Source: an uncultured Oscillospiraceae bacterium
GTDB lineage: Bacteria; Bacillota; Clostridia; Oscillospirales; Oscillospiraceae
DNA: 64,000 bases
Direction: 5' to 3'
Assembly: GCA_902497145.1 (NCBI GenBank)
Contig: CABVDR010000001.1
Location: 62,001 to 126,000 of the forward strand
In this document: positions 1-9,058 of the stretch, in pieces
How the letters are laid out: every line of letters starts with the position of its first letter
How positions within the stretch are numbered: position 1 is the first letter of the stretch
The notes under the pieces: model-generated
Seen by the model: only the letters and a program-made list of their open reading frames with translations
What the model was told of the DNA's origin: nothing
The model's database searches: none
Made by a program: the position numbers and the translations under genes

Positions 1-33
1 GGGAGTCTGCCCGGCTGTAAACGTTAGGTCTGC

Positions 34-66
34 ATTGGCCGGCGGTTTTAGCTGCCGGCCAATTTT
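34..66 (+). terminator. Rho-independent terminator of an upstream gene
   Basis: A perfect 10-bp stem (34-43 with 54-63) closes a 10-nt loop and is followed by a short T run. It probably ends transcription of a gene lying left of the window. The codons read at 3-20 end in TAA and could be that gene's last residues, but too little is present to identify it. Confidence 0.6.
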
Positions 67-546
67 CTGTGCGCAGCCTGGTTGGAACGCAGAAAATAAT
101 ATCCAAGGTCCTATTGGCAGAGAGCAAATAGAAACCAAGTGGAACTGGATGTCTCTTCTTTGAGAAAAATTTGCGGTGCAGTTTTGCTTTTGCACACCAG
201 AGGAAGGGGAAATATACACTTCCAATGGGAAAACTGGGGGAAAAGGGAGAATGAAAAATTTTTTTGAGCCGAGACAAAAAGATGCACAAAATAGATAGAC
301 CATTTAGTAGAAAAAAGGACAATTTAAATAAAAAGATTTCCAATAAAATGGTAAAATATGAAAGAGCTTTTTCATATAACAAAGAACAGAAAAAATGTTT
401 CACCAGAAAAGGAAATGTGTTCCATGTAAGAAAAAGGAAGATGAGGGAAAACGCAGGGATTTGCCGAAAACAGAATTCATATAATATGACGAAAATGCAA
501 AATATTTGGCAAAAATATATTTCTTTTTTGATTTATAATTGCGTAC
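67..546. other. Non-coding region upstream of the flagellar operon
   Basis: About 480 bases with no convincing gene. From about 240 it becomes very A+T rich, in sharp contrast to the G+C-rich operon that follows. A small hairpin (176-180 with 191-195) is present. A Lys-rich reading frame at 264-599 has no ribosome-binding site and resembles A-rich intergenic sequence. No known riboswitch consensus was recognised. Confidence 0.55.
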
Positions 547-575
547 TTGAAAAAATGATATTGCTGTATTACAAT
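547..575 (+). promoter_or_regulatory. Sigma-A-type promoter of the fla/che operon
   Basis: TTGAAA (547-552), a 17-nt spacer and TACAAT (570-575) match the vegetative consensus at optimal spacing. Transcription would start near 582 and leave a leader of about 125 nt before flgB. Sigma-A control of the early operon with sigD encoded inside it is the B. subtilis arrangement. Confidence 0.7.
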
Positions 576-706
576 GAAGAAAGTTTCAGAATAATTTAGG
601 TTATCGGAAAAAACTTTACAGAATCTAAACAGTATCAAATGTTTTGTTGAAGTTATATTCAGGGAAATTTTGAGTTTCACGGCTTGACACAGGGAGGCTG
701 AGAAAA

Positions 707-1090
707 ATGGATTTTCTATCAAGCAACACAGCACTGATGCTGCAAAAATCAATGGATTTTTTGTGGACGAAACAGAGCTGCCTTTTAGACAACATTTCCA
801 ATGCAGAGACCCCGGGATACCAAACCAAATACGCTACGTTTGAGGAGTCATTGCGACAAGCCATCCAGTCGGCATCCGGGCAGAGCGGCTCGGCGGAGAA
901 GATCCGAAACGCCATCGAGGATACACCGGTGCAGGTGCACCAGGCTCAGGAGAGTACCCGATTGGATGGAAACGGCGTGAACATTACCGAGCAGATGGTG
1001 GAGCTGGCACGAAACGGCTACCAGATGCAATATGTAATGGATGCCATCAGCAGTGACTTCTCTTTATTACGCACGGCCATCAAGGGGTAA
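707..1090 (+). CDS. flgB: Flagellar basal-body rod protein FlgB
   Basis: FlgB is a proximal rod subunit, exported through the flagellar type III apparatus and assembled on the MS ring. The N-terminal rod-family signature DNISNAETPGY lies at residues 28-38. The C-terminal helix (VELARNGYQMQYVMDAISSD) is the typical partner in the rod coiled coil. At 127 residues it matches the family length. The ATG is preceded by AGGGAGG (691-697) at good spacing. It is the first gene of the operon and is followed after 13 bases by flgC. Confidence 0.96.
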   Translation: MDFLSSNTALMLQKSMDFLWTKQSCLLDNISNAETPGYQTKYATFEESLRQAIQSASGQSGSAEKIRNAIEDTPVQVHQAQESTRLDGNGVNITEQMVELARNGYQMQYVMDAISSDFSLLRTAIKG

Positions 1091-1103
1091 GGAGGCATAG
1101 GCA

Positions 1104-1550
1104 ATGGCATTTTTAAGTTCCATGAACGTGGTGGGCTCCGGCCTGACTGCCCAGCAGCTGCGTTTGGATGTAATTTCCGAAAACATCACCAATCAGAATA
1201 CCACCCGCACCGAGGGCGGCGGCCCCTACCGCCGGAAGTTTGTCGTTCTGCAGTCCCAGGACAGCATGACCCCTTTCCAGCAGGCTCTGGCCCGGGCGCG
1301 GGGCGAGACCGTCTCCAACGGGGGCGGTGTGCAGGTGGCCGAGATCGCCGAGGATCCCTCCGATTTTAAGTTGGTCTACGACCCCACAAATCCCGATGCC
1401 AACGCGGACGGCTACGTGGAGATGCCCAATGTGGATCTGGTCAAGGAAATTGCTGATGCCATGTCCGCCTCCCAGGCCTATTCCGCCAACGTTACCGCCT
1501 TCAATGTGCTCAAGCAGGTGACAGCCAAGGGCCTGGAAATCGGAAAGTAA
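1104..1550 (+). CDS. flgC: Flagellar basal-body rod protein FlgC
   Basis: FlgC is the second proximal rod subunit, polymerising with FlgB in the periplasm-equivalent space. The rod-family motif (ISENITNQNTT) is at about residues 24-34. The C-terminal helix VDLVKEIADAMSASQAYSAN is the usual FlgC ending. Its 148 residues are normal for the family. GGAGG at 1091-1095 supports the ATG. Its place between flgB and fliE is the standard Gram-positive order. Confidence 0.96.
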   Translation: MAFLSSMNVVGSGLTAQQLRLDVISENITNQNTTRTEGGGPYRRKFVVLQSQDSMTPFQQALARARGETVSNGGGVQVAEIAEDPSDFKLVYDPTNPDANADGYVEMPNVDLVKEIADAMSASQAYSANVTAFNVLKQVTAKGLEIGK

Positions 1551-1622
1551 GCAGGCAAACGCGCATAGCCGGGGCATCCTTATAAAATAGGCAAGGTATC
1601 CGGTAGGAAAGGAAGAACCACC

Positions 1623-1934
1623 ATGGCAAATATTCAGACGATCGCTCCGATCCAGCCGATCTCGTCCGCCGTTTCGTCAACGGCGGCAAACATCGGTGTA
1701 GGCAATTCGGAGCCTTCCATGTTTTCGCAGATTTTTCAGTCGATGATTGATAATGTAAAGCAGACCGACGCAACCCGAAACGAGAAATACTACGCCTTGG
1801 TCACCGGCCAGCTGGACAATCCGGCCGAGGCCACCATTGCGGCCACCCAGGCGACCGTGGCCACCGAATTGCTGGTCCAGATGCGAGACCGGGCTTTGGA
1901 TGCATACAGTGAGTTAATGCGGATCAGCTTGTAA
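1623..1934 (+). CDS. fliE: Flagellar hook-basal body protein FliE
   Basis: FliE is a small exported adaptor joining the MS ring (FliF) to the rod. It is 103 residues with a low-complexity Ser/Ala N-terminus (about 1-40). The conserved C-terminal half contains the helix ATQATVATELLVQMRDRA and ends in the SELMRISL-type tail of the family. The start has a Shine-Dalgarno GGAAAGGAAG just upstream. It sits 33 bases before fliF. Confidence 0.94.
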   Translation: MANIQTIAPIQPISSAVSSTAANIGVGNSEPSMFSQIFQSMIDNVKQTDATRNEKYYALVTGQLDNPAEATIAATQATVATELLVQMRDRALDAYSELMRISL

Positions 1935-1967
1935 AGAAGGAAAGATATCTGATCCGAGGGAGTTAAT

Positions 1968-3569
1968 ATGGGCGAGAAAGCAAAGAAGATCGCCGCTGCG
2001 GCCAAGCAGCGGTGGAAATCAACCTCCCGGAAGATAAAGATCCTTTTGGGAGCCGGCGTTGCGACGGTTGTGGTTGTCCTGGCCATCCTGTTTGCGGTGG
2101 TGAGCAACCAGCCCTATGCCACGTTGTTTACCGACCTGAGTCAGACGGACATGTCCGCCATTCTGACCTACCTGTCTGACAATGGGATTACACAATATAA
2201 GGTAGAGGACGACACCATTCTGGTGCCGGAGAGCCAGGAGGCCGCTTTAAAGGCCCAGGTGCTCCAGGCGGGCTATCCCTCCTCCGGCTATGGCTACGAT
2301 ACATACTTTGACCACGTGGGCAGTCTGACCACTGAGTCGGAGCGCAACCAGGTGACCCTCTATGCCCTGCAGGACCGCATGCAGGCGGTTATCCGCAACT
2401 TTGATGGGGTCAAGGACGCGGCAGTGCTTCTCACACCGGGCGAGGACCACACCTATGTGCTGGACAGCAGCAACAAGGTGGATGCCTCTGCCTCGGTGAC
2501 AGTGACCATGGAGGAGGGCAAGACCCTCACCGACAGCCAGGTGAAGGCCATCCGCAACCTGGTCAGCAGCGGCATGGCCGGGCTGAACGTGGAGAATGTA
2601 CAGATCGGGGACACGTACGGCAATACTTACTCCTCCGAGGATGACCTCACCGACCTGCAGGACGCCTCTGCCCTGAAGCTGAAGCTGGAAGAGCAGTGCA
2701 ACAACAACATCCGCACCCGGGTCATGCAGGCCCTGACCCCCATCTATGGGGAGGACAATGTCCAGGTCAGCGTGAACACCGTGGTGGATGTGGACCGCAC
2801 CACCACCGACTCCACCGATTACAGCCTGGAGGACTGGGCCCAGGGCAGCGACGACGGCATTATCGGCTCCCGGATCTGGGACAATGAGATCATCCGAGGG
2901 GATGGCCAGACCACCGGCGGCGCGGCAGGTACTACTTCCAACTCCGACCTGAATACCTATGTAAACGAGCAGATGCAGCCCAACGGCAACGAACAGGCCG
3001 TTACCAGCTCCGGCCAGGACGACTATCTGGTGGACACCCAGAAGCAGCAGGTGGAGCATGTGGCCGGGTACATCAGCGACGTGATGGTCTCGGTGACCAT
3101 CAACCAGGACGCGGCGGGCAGCACCAACACCGCCGACCTCTACGACCATGTGGGCCGTGCCGCAGGCATCTCCCAGGCCGACCAGCAGCAGAAGATCTCC
3201 ATCCTGGTGGCGCCCTTCTATCAGCCTGAGACCGACGCGCCCGCAGCTGCGCCGGTGCAGCTGCCCGACTGGGCTATCTATGCCGCCATCGGTGGTGGGG
3301 TCCTGTTCCTGGTGCTGCTGGCAGTGATCCTGATTGTCCATCGCATCCGCGCCAAGAAGCGCCGCAAGCTGGCAGAGGAGGAAGCTCTGCTGACCGCCGG
3401 CATGCCGCAGACAGCGCCGGTTGTTGAGGCCAAGCCTGATATCATGGAGATGCAGACCGAAAAGAGCATGGAGCTGCGGCAGGATGTGCGCAAGTTTGCC
3501 GAGGAGAATCCGGAGATCGCAGCTCAGATGGTGAAGAATTGGCTGCGGGAAGGGGAAGGTGCAAAATGA
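1968..3569 (+). CDS. fliF: Flagellar MS-ring protein FliF
   Basis: FliF forms the membrane MS ring that houses the export gate and carries the FliG rotor. A basic N-terminus precedes TM1 (about residues 24-46). The ring-building periplasmic domain follows (YscJ-like, with the ALQDRMQAVIRNFDGVKDA region), then the Gly/Asn/Thr-rich loop (about 305-345). TM2 is at about 435-459. The cytoplasmic tail ends in the FliG-binding helix NPEIAAQMVKNWLRE. At 533 residues it has family length. Its stop codon overlaps the fliG start by ATGA, implying translational coupling of ring and rotor. Confidence 0.97.
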   Translation: MGEKAKKIAAAAKQRWKSTSRKIKILLGAGVATVVVVLAILFAVVSNQPYATLFTDLSQTDMSAILTYLSDNGITQYKVEDDTILVPESQEAALKAQVLQAGYPSSGYGYDTYFDHVGSLTTESERNQVTLYALQDRMQAVIRNFDGVKDAAVLLTPGEDHTYVLDSSNKVDASASVTVTMEEGKTLTDSQVKAIRNLVSSGMAGLNVENVQIGDTYGNTYSSEDDLTDLQDASALKLKLEEQCNNNIRTRVMQALTPIYGEDNVQVSVNTVVDVDRTTTDSTDYSLEDWAQGSDDGIIGSRIWDNEIIRGDGQTTGGAAGTTSNSDLNTYVNEQMQPNGNEQAVTSSGQDDYLVDTQKQQVEHVAGYISDVMVSVTINQDAAGSTNTADLYDHVGRAAGISQADQQQKISILVAPFYQPETDAPAAAPVQLPDWAIYAAIGGGVLFLVLLAVILIVHRIRAKKRRKLAEEEALLTAGMPQTAPVVEAKPDIMEMQTEKSMELRQDVRKFAEENPEIAAQMVKNWLREGEGAK

Positions 3570-4636
3570 GTGAAATGGCAGCGCCTCCGGCTCAGGGGAC
3601 AGCCGCCCCGGTCAAACCGGTATCAACCCAACCAAGAAAAGAACTGACCCGCCAGCAGAAGGCGGCCGCGGTGATCATCTCCCTGGGAACGGAGAAAGCT
3701 TCCCAGCTCTACCAGTACATGGACCCGGAGGATGTGGAGCAGATCACCCTGGAGGTCGCCAAGCTGGGCTACGTGGATGCGGCCACCACCGAGGATGTAC
3801 TCAACGAGTACTACCAGATGTGCATGACCAACAAGGCTGTGACCGAGGGCGGACTGGAGTATGCCAGGGCCGTCCTGGAGCGGGCCTTTGGAAGTCAGAC
3901 AGCAAGCATGCTGCTGGACAAAGTAACTAAGTCCCTGAAGAACCGGGAGTTCTCCTTCCTGAACAAGGCGGATGAGAAATCCCTGTACGCCGCCCTGCAG
4001 CATGAGCGGCCCCAGACTATCGCCCTGGTGCTGTCCTACGTGGACCCGGAGAAGTCGGCGGCCGTCATTGACGAGCTGGACCCGGAGCGGCAGGTGAAGG
4101 TGGTGGAGAACATCGCCAACATGGAGAGCGCCTCCCCTGCGGCGGTAAAGACCATCGAGGCAGAGATGGAGAAGCGTTTCTCCAGCATCATGACCACCAA
4201 CAACGTGAAGGTGGGCGGCGTGGACTTCGTGGCCGACGTGATGAACAATCTGGATCGGGCCAGCGAGAAGAGTATCTTCGACCGCCTGTCCACCCACAAC
4301 TCCGAGCTGGCCGACGAGATCCGCAAGCGGATGTTCGTCTTCGAGGATATTGTCACCATGGACGACCGCTCCGTGCAGCGCTTCCTGCGGGACTGCGATC
4401 CCAAGGATCTGGTTCTGGCCCTCAAGGGCGCCAACAGCGAGGTGGCCAACAAGATCTTCACCAACGTCTCTGCCCGTATGGCCCAGAGCATCCGGGACGA
4501 CCTGGAGGTCACGGTCAACGTGCGGATCCGGGACGTGGAGGCCGCTCAGCAGCGTATTGTGGGCGTGATCCGCGACCTGGAGGAGAAGAACGAGCTGATC
4601 ATCCTCAAGGGTGGAAAGGACGATATCATTGCCTAA
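3566..4636 (+). CDS. fliG: Flagellar motor switch protein FliG
   Basis: FliG transmits torque from the stator and binds FliF, FliM and the stator loop. I chose the ATG at 3566 (356 residues), which overlaps the fliF stop by 4 bases behind GGGGAAGG, rather than an earlier TTG. After a Pro/Ala-rich start the armadillo-like core contains HERPQ (residues 146-150), a variant of the EHPQ FliM-binding motif. The C-terminal domain keeps the charged torque helix region (SVQRFLRDCDPKDLVLALKG). Confidence 0.97.
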   Translation: MSEMAAPPAQGTAAPVKPVSTQPRKELTRQQKAAAVIISLGTEKASQLYQYMDPEDVEQITLEVAKLGYVDAATTEDVLNEYYQMCMTNKAVTEGGLEYARAVLERAFGSQTASMLLDKVTKSLKNREFSFLNKADEKSLYAALQHERPQTIALVLSYVDPEKSAAVIDELDPERQVKVVENIANMESASPAAVKTIEAEMEKRFSSIMTTNNVKVGGVDFVADVMNNLDRASEKSIFDRLSTHNSELADEIRKRMFVFEDIVTMDDRSVQRFLRDCDPKDLVLALKGANSEVANKIFTNVSARMAQSIRDDLEVTVNVRIRDVEAAQQRIVGVIRDLEEKNELIILKGGKDDIIA

Positions 4637-5450
4637 TATTTTTAAGCATTTTCTTCGCCCCCAGGTGGAGCAGTTCCAGTTCCCCCAGGTGGACGATATT
4701 GTGGTGGAGCCGGAGCCGCCCCCCCAGCCGGAGCCGGAAGCGCCCGAGGACAAGGCTCCCGAGCCAGTCCAGGAGGATGAGGAGCAGCCAGGCCCCGACC
4801 CCGGACAGGGGGCGGCGGCCATGTTCTCCTACGCCCGGGTTCAGGCCGAGGCCATTATGGCCCAGGCCAAGCGGGAGGGCGAGCAGCTGCTGGAGCAATA
4901 CCGCCAGCAGGCCGAAGAGCAGGCCCAGCGCCTGCGGGAGGAGGCCCAGGAGGAGGGCTACCGCCAGGGCTATGCCGACGGGATGGCCAAGGCCCAGGCG
5001 GAAGGCCAGACCAAGTTGGAGGAGCAGCGGCAGCAGCAGGCGGAAGAGGTTAAGAAATTCCTGGACCAGGCCACCCAGGCCAAAGAGGACCTGATGGCCC
5101 AGACCCAGGACGAGCTGAGGGATCTGAGCATCGCGGTAGCAGAAAAAGTGATCCACATCAGCCTTAAGAGCAGCCGGGAGGTCATTTTGCGCATGGTGCA
5201 GATGGCCACCGAGCGTCTGCGGCGGCGGGAGTGGGTGCGCATCTATATTGGGGGCTGCGACACCCGGGAGCTGGCCCAGATTGCCCCGGAGCTCACCGCC
5301 TCTCTGGCCGGTCTGTCCGACCATATTAAGCTCATTCCCATGGCCGACGACGAGTCTGGCACCTGCATCATCGAGATGCCGGACGAAATTATCGACGCCA
5401 GCGCCTCCACCCAGCTTGATAACTTGAAGGATATTCTGCGAGGCGGATAA
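4629..5450 (+). CDS. fliH: Flagellar export regulator FliH
   Basis: FliH is the peripheral-stalk protein that holds the FliI ATPase and ties it to the C ring. The TTG at 4629 is preferred. It gives the family-like N-terminus LPNIFKHFLRPQ with GGAAAGGA 8 bases upstream, and an 8-bp overlap with fliG. A GTG at 4611 is the alternative. The acidic/Pro-rich N-terminal region is followed by a long Ala/Gln/Glu coiled coil (about 60-160) with GYRQGYADG. The C-terminal FliH/V-ATPase-E-like domain contains IHISLKSSREVILRMV. The length is 273 residues. Confidence 0.92.
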   Translation: MPNIFKHFLRPQVEQFQFPQVDDIVVEPEPPPQPEPEAPEDKAPEPVQEDEEQPGPDPGQGAAAMFSYARVQAEAIMAQAKREGEQLLEQYRQQAEEQAQRLREEAQEEGYRQGYADGMAKAQAEGQTKLEEQRQQQAEEVKKFLDQATQAKEDLMAQTQDELRDLSIAVAEKVIHISLKSSREVILRMVQMATERLRRREWVRIYIGGCDTRELAQIAPELTASLAGLSDHIKLIPMADDESGTCIIEMPDEIIDASASTQLDNLKDILRGG

Positions 5451-5463
5451 GAGGAGACAGGCC

Positions 5464-6765
5464 TTGTTTGAAGAGATGATACAGCGTGTGCAGTCGGCCG
5501 AGACCGTCAGCTACACGGGAAAAATCGAAAATATTGTGGGCATGTCCATTGAGGCCTCCGGCGGCCGGGCCGCCGTGGGCGACATCTGCCGGATCTACAA
5601 CGGAGAGTCTGGCGGCCAGGTGATGGCCGAGGTGGTTGGATTCAAAAACGACCGCATTCTGCTCATGCCCTACTCGGACATGAGCGGCATCTCGGCAGGC
5701 AACTTTGTGCGCAACACCGGCCGGCGGCTGAGCCTCAATATGGGCCCCTTTCTCAAAGGGCGGGTCATCAACGCCCTGGGACAGCCCATTGACGGCAAGG
5801 GCCCCTTCCACGGGGGCACTCCTTTCTGTGTAGACGGAGCCAACTACATCAACCCCATGGCCCGTCCCCCCATCCGGGAGCGGCTGGAGTTTGGCGTCAA
5901 AGCCATCGACGGTATGCTCACCGTGGGCAAGGGACAGAGAATCGGTATCTTCGCCGGCTCCGGCGTGGGCAAAAGTACTCTAATGGGCATGATTGCCAAG
6001 CACGTGAAGGCGGATATCAACGTGATCGCTCTGGTGGGCGAACGTGGCCGTGAGGTGCTGGAGTTCATGGAAAAGGACCTGGGGCCGGAGGGCATGAGCC
6101 GTTCGGTCCTGGTAGTAGCAACATCAGACCAGCCTGCCATGCTGCGGAAACGCTGTCCGTCGGTAGCCACCGGTGTGGCTGAGTACTTCCGGGATCAGGG
6201 GTATGATGTGCTGCTGATGATGGACTCCCTCACCCGATTTGCCATGGCCCAGCGTGAGATTGGCCTGGCGGTGGGCGAGCCCCCGGTGGCCCGTGGTTAC
6301 ACCCCTTCAATCTATGCTGAACTCCCAAAGCTGCTGGAGCGCAGCGGAAATTTCCAGAAGGGCTCCATCACCGGGGTGTATACCGTGCTGGTGGAGGGCG
6401 ACGATACCAACGAGCCCATCGCCGATACGGTGCGAGGCATTCTGGACGGACACATCGTCCTGTCCCGGCGCCTGGCCAACAGCAACCACTTCCCCGCCAT
6501 TGATGTGGGGGCGAGCATTTCCCGTCTGATGACCGATATTGTCTCCCCGGAGCACCGCCAGATGGCGGCCCGGATCCGGGATGTGATGGGTGTGTATGAG
6601 AAGAATCTGGACCTGGTATCCATTGGCGCGTATAAGGCGGGGACCAACCCCAAGCTGGACTACGCCCTGAGCAAAATCGACGGCATCCAGCAGTTTTTGA
6701 TGCAGGGGACCCAGGAGGGGTTCTCCTATGAGGAGGACCTGGACATGATGCGGAAATTACTGTGA
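5464..6765 (+). CDS. fliI: Flagellum-specific ATPase FliI
   Basis: FliI is the hexameric export ATPase related to F1-beta, energising or unfolding export substrates at the cytoplasmic gate. The Walker A motif GVGKST is at residues 167-172. Walker B (VLLMMDSLTRFA) and the type III ATPase signature PSIYAELPKLLERSG are present. The length is 433 residues, as expected. The TTG start follows GAGGAGA (5451-5457). An ATG at 5476 is a less likely alternative. Confidence 0.97.
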   Translation: MFEEMIQRVQSAETVSYTGKIENIVGMSIEASGGRAAVGDICRIYNGESGGQVMAEVVGFKNDRILLMPYSDMSGISAGNFVRNTGRRLSLNMGPFLKGRVINALGQPIDGKGPFHGGTPFCVDGANYINPMARPPIRERLEFGVKAIDGMLTVGKGQRIGIFAGSGVGKSTLMGMIAKHVKADINVIALVGERGREVLEFMEKDLGPEGMSRSVLVVATSDQPAMLRKRCPSVATGVAEYFRDQGYDVLLMMDSLTRFAMAQREIGLAVGEPPVARGYTPSIYAELPKLLERSGNFQKGSITGVYTVLVEGDDTNEPIADTVRGILDGHIVLSRRLANSNHFPAIDVGASISRLMTDIVSPEHRQMAARIRDVMGVYEKNLDLVSIGAYKAGTNPKLDYALSKIDGIQQFLMQGTQEGFSYEEDLDMMRKLL

Positions 6766-6776
6766 GGTGAGCTCCG

Positions 6777-7220
6777 ATGAAGAAGTTTCAATTCGGCCTG
6801 GACAGTGTGCTGGGCTACCGCCAGCAGGTGCTGGAGGGGCGGCAGAACGAGTACGCCAGAACCCTTCAGAAAGTGGCCCAGCAGCAGGACCGGGTGGACG
6901 ACGCCCAGGCCCGTTACCAGGATCTGAACCGCCGCTTCCGTGAAGAGGCGGCCCAGGGTATTACCGCCTCCGACGCCATGGGCTTTGAAATGGGCCTGCA
7001 GGTGCTGGAGATGGAGATTACCCGGGAGACCAACCGCCTGCAGGAGCTGCAGGCCGAAGCGGAACAGCAGCGCGCCAAGGTACTCCAGGCCCACCAGGAT
7101 GCCGCCATTCTGGAGCGTCTGAAGGAGAAGCAGAAGGACGCCTACCAGAAGGAACTGCAAAAGCAGGACGAGCGCTTCATTGATGAATTGGTCTCCGCCG
7201 TACGCGTGGGGCGGAGTTGA
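6777..7220 (+). CDS. fliJ: Flagellar export chaperone FliJ
   Basis: FliJ is the central-stalk coiled-coil protein of the export ATPase. It is 147 residues and almost entirely helical, with a heptad-rich Gln/Arg/Glu composition. The characteristic KFQFGLDSVLGYRQ start and a C-terminal ERLKEKQKDAYQKELQKQDE helix are clear. It begins 11 bases after fliI behind GTGAGGTGAG. FliJ evolves quickly, so the call rests on the N-terminal motif, coiled coil and position. Confidence 0.9.
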   Translation: MKKFQFGLDSVLGYRQQVLEGRQNEYARTLQKVAQQQDRVDDAQARYQDLNRRFREEAAQGITASDAMGFEMGLQVLEMEITRETNRLQELQAEAEQQRAKVLQAHQDAAILERLKEKQKDAYQKELQKQDERFIDELVSAVRVGRS

Positions 7221-7253
7221 AGAAAATCACCCCATTGAAAGGAGGTGAGAACG

Positions 7254-8423
7254 ATGAACATGACAGACATGCTGCTGCAGATGACACTGCAGAGCACATG
7301 GCAGATGTCCCAGGCGACCCAGGGCGCCGGTCAGGCAGCCAACACCCAGGATCAGCAGGGCGGCACGTCCTTCCAGGATTTGCTGGACCAGCGCCGGGAG
7401 GACATGACCCAGACCGGGAAAGAGGACGCCAGCCTGAAAGACCCCCAGGGCGACCAGAATGTGGGGACCTCCGAAAAGACGGATAAGGATCCTCAAAGCG
7501 CCAATCTGGAGGTGGTGGCCGCTGCGGCCGCGCCCATGCTGTACAGCGATCTGACGCCTGTCCCGGCCAACTTCGTGGAGGAGACCGGTTCGGCAGAGAG
7601 TCCTGTGATTTCGGTGGTTTCCATGGAAGTGCCTGTGGTGACTGACATGCAGACGGTCCAGACCACCCAGACCCCGGTAGAGGCCGGAGGCGAGGTACTG
7701 CCCCAGCTCCAGCAGGAACCCCAGACTGTCCAGCAGCCTGAGACCACAGCGGACGTGCAGGCCGCCCCGGTTTCCGTCCCTCAAAGCAGTGAGACAGTAC
7801 CCCAGAGCACCGACACCCAGAGCGGAGCCCAGGAGAATCTGAGCCAGGACATGACCCAGTCCACTGCCGCCCAGGCCGGGAACGACGAGAGCAAGGACGT
7901 GACGGTGGAAAGTTTCCAGACTCCCCTGTTTCAGAATGTGGAGGCCACTCCTGTACGGGTGGGCGACGGGGAGAGCGTGGATATGACTGCCCCCGCTCAA
8001 GAGGTAGACCAGTCCCTGGGTGATATGCTGAAAACTGCCCTGGATCAGGGAGAACAGCATCTGGAAATCAAACTCAATCCGGCCAATCTGGGCACGGTGA
8101 CAGCGGAATTTACCCGCACGCCAGAGGGAGTGCTCCATGTGGTGCTCCACGCCGAGACCGAGCAGACCGCCCGGCTGCTCAGCGACCATGCTTCCTCCCT
8201 GGGCCTGATCCTGCAGGACAATACCCATAGTGAGGTACGGGTCCAGGTGGCCCAGCCTCAGGAGAATCAGTCCGCCTGGCAGCACCCCGATCAGGACGGC
8301 GGACAGCAGCAACAGCAGCAATCCCATCAACAACAGCAGCACAACACACCCCGCCAGGAGGCGGAAACTTTCCTCCATCAGCTTCGGCTTGGGCTGGTGC
8401 AGAAGGAGACGGACGCCGTGTAA
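7254..8423 (+). CDS. fliK: Flagellar hook-length control protein FliK
   Basis: FliK is a secreted ruler that stops hook growth and switches export specificity through FlhB. The ATG at 7254, 8 bases after GGAGG, is preferred to the GTG at 7245, giving 389 residues. The N-terminal 250 residues are Gln/Thr/Pro-rich and unstructured. The conserved Flg_hook domain (about 255-345) has LEIKLNPANLGTVTAEF. The tail carries a poly-Gln/His tract (about 8300-8343) made of CAG/CAA codons, a simple repeat liable to vary in length. Confidence 0.92.
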   Translation: MNMTDMLLQMTLQSTWQMSQATQGAGQAANTQDQQGGTSFQDLLDQRREDMTQTGKEDASLKDPQGDQNVGTSEKTDKDPQSANLEVVAAAAAPMLYSDLTPVPANFVEETGSAESPVISVVSMEVPVVTDMQTVQTTQTPVEAGGEVLPQLQQEPQTVQQPETTADVQAAPVSVPQSSETVPQSTDTQSGAQENLSQDMTQSTAAQAGNDESKDVTVESFQTPLFQNVEATPVRVGDGESVDMTAPAQEVDQSLGDMLKTALDQGEQHLEIKLNPANLGTVTAEFTRTPEGVLHVVLHAETEQTARLLSDHASSLGLILQDNTHSEVRVQVAQPQENQSAWQHPDQDGGQQQQQQSHQQQQHNTPRQEAETFLHQLRLGLVQKETDAV

Positions 8424-8449
8424 GCGGCGGTAACACAGAGGTGAATACC

Positions 8450-9028
8450 ATGTCAAGCAGTGATTTTATGCCCATGTCTCTGGATACCCTCCAGACGGTC
8501 AATCCCTACGCTGCTACCAAGAGCAGCGGAAACATGACGACGGAGGAAGTAGAGAAGCTGGGCTACACCGTGGCCGATGAGGACGATGCCTTTGGTCTGG
8601 ATTTTGAGGATTTCCTCCAGCTCATGGTTCAGCAGCTGCAAAATCAGACCATCGACAATACGGCGGATACCTCCGATATGCTAAACCAGATGGTGCAGAT
8701 GTCCATGGTTCAGATGATGACCAAGGTACAGACCAGTCTGGAGGACCTGACCACCGCCAACACCATGACCTATGCCGCCTCTCTGGTGGGAAAGACGGTC
8801 ACCGTGGGTGAGTATGATGAGGAGGGCAACATCAAGGAAGTGGTAGGCGAGGTCACCGCCACCGGTACCTATCAAGGCACGCCGGTCATCTTTGTCAACG
8901 ATGAGATGTACCCCCTGAACAGCATCATGGCTATCGGTACCCTGCCCAGCACCGGAGACAGCGGCGACACGGGTGAGAGCGGAACCACCGATGGAACCGA
9001 GCAGGTTCCGGAGGAACCCAAGGGCTGA
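8450..9028 (+). CDS. flgD: Flagellar hook-capping scaffold FlgD
   Basis: FlgD caps the growing hook so that FlgE subunits can assemble. The ATG at 8450 has AGAGGTG upstream. A GTG at 8441 would add three residues. The conserved N-terminal block FGLDFEDFLQLMVQQLQNQ is followed by VQMSMVQMMTKVQTSL, the FlgD export and capping region. A small beta domain (about residues 105-165, SLVGKTVTV) follows, then a Gly/Ser/Thr-rich tail. The length is 192 residues. Confidence 0.94.
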   Translation: MSSSDFMPMSLDTLQTVNPYAATKSSGNMTTEEVEKLGYTVADEDDAFGLDFEDFLQLMVQQLQNQTIDNTADTSDMLNQMVQMSMVQMMTKVQTSLEDLTTANTMTYAASLVGKTVTVGEYDEEGNIKEVVGEVTATGTYQGTPVIFVNDEMYPLNSIMAIGTLPSTGDSGDTGESGTTDGTEQVPEEPKG

Positions 9029-9058
9029 TACCCGAGACAACGATAAGGAGGTGTTCCC

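Noticed and set aside
264..599. 111-codon open frame upstream of flgB
   Set aside because: Starts at TTG with no ribosome-binding site, has the Lys/Asn/Tyr-rich composition expected of A+T-rich intergenic DNA, and overlaps the operon promoter.
2247..3341. Long minus-strand frame opposite fliF
   Set aside because: Shadow of a G+C-rich gene: His/Val/Leu/Gly-rich low-complexity translation, no start signal, inside a certain flagellar gene. The same applies to the long frames opposite fliG, fliK, flgE and the GGDEF/EAL genes.
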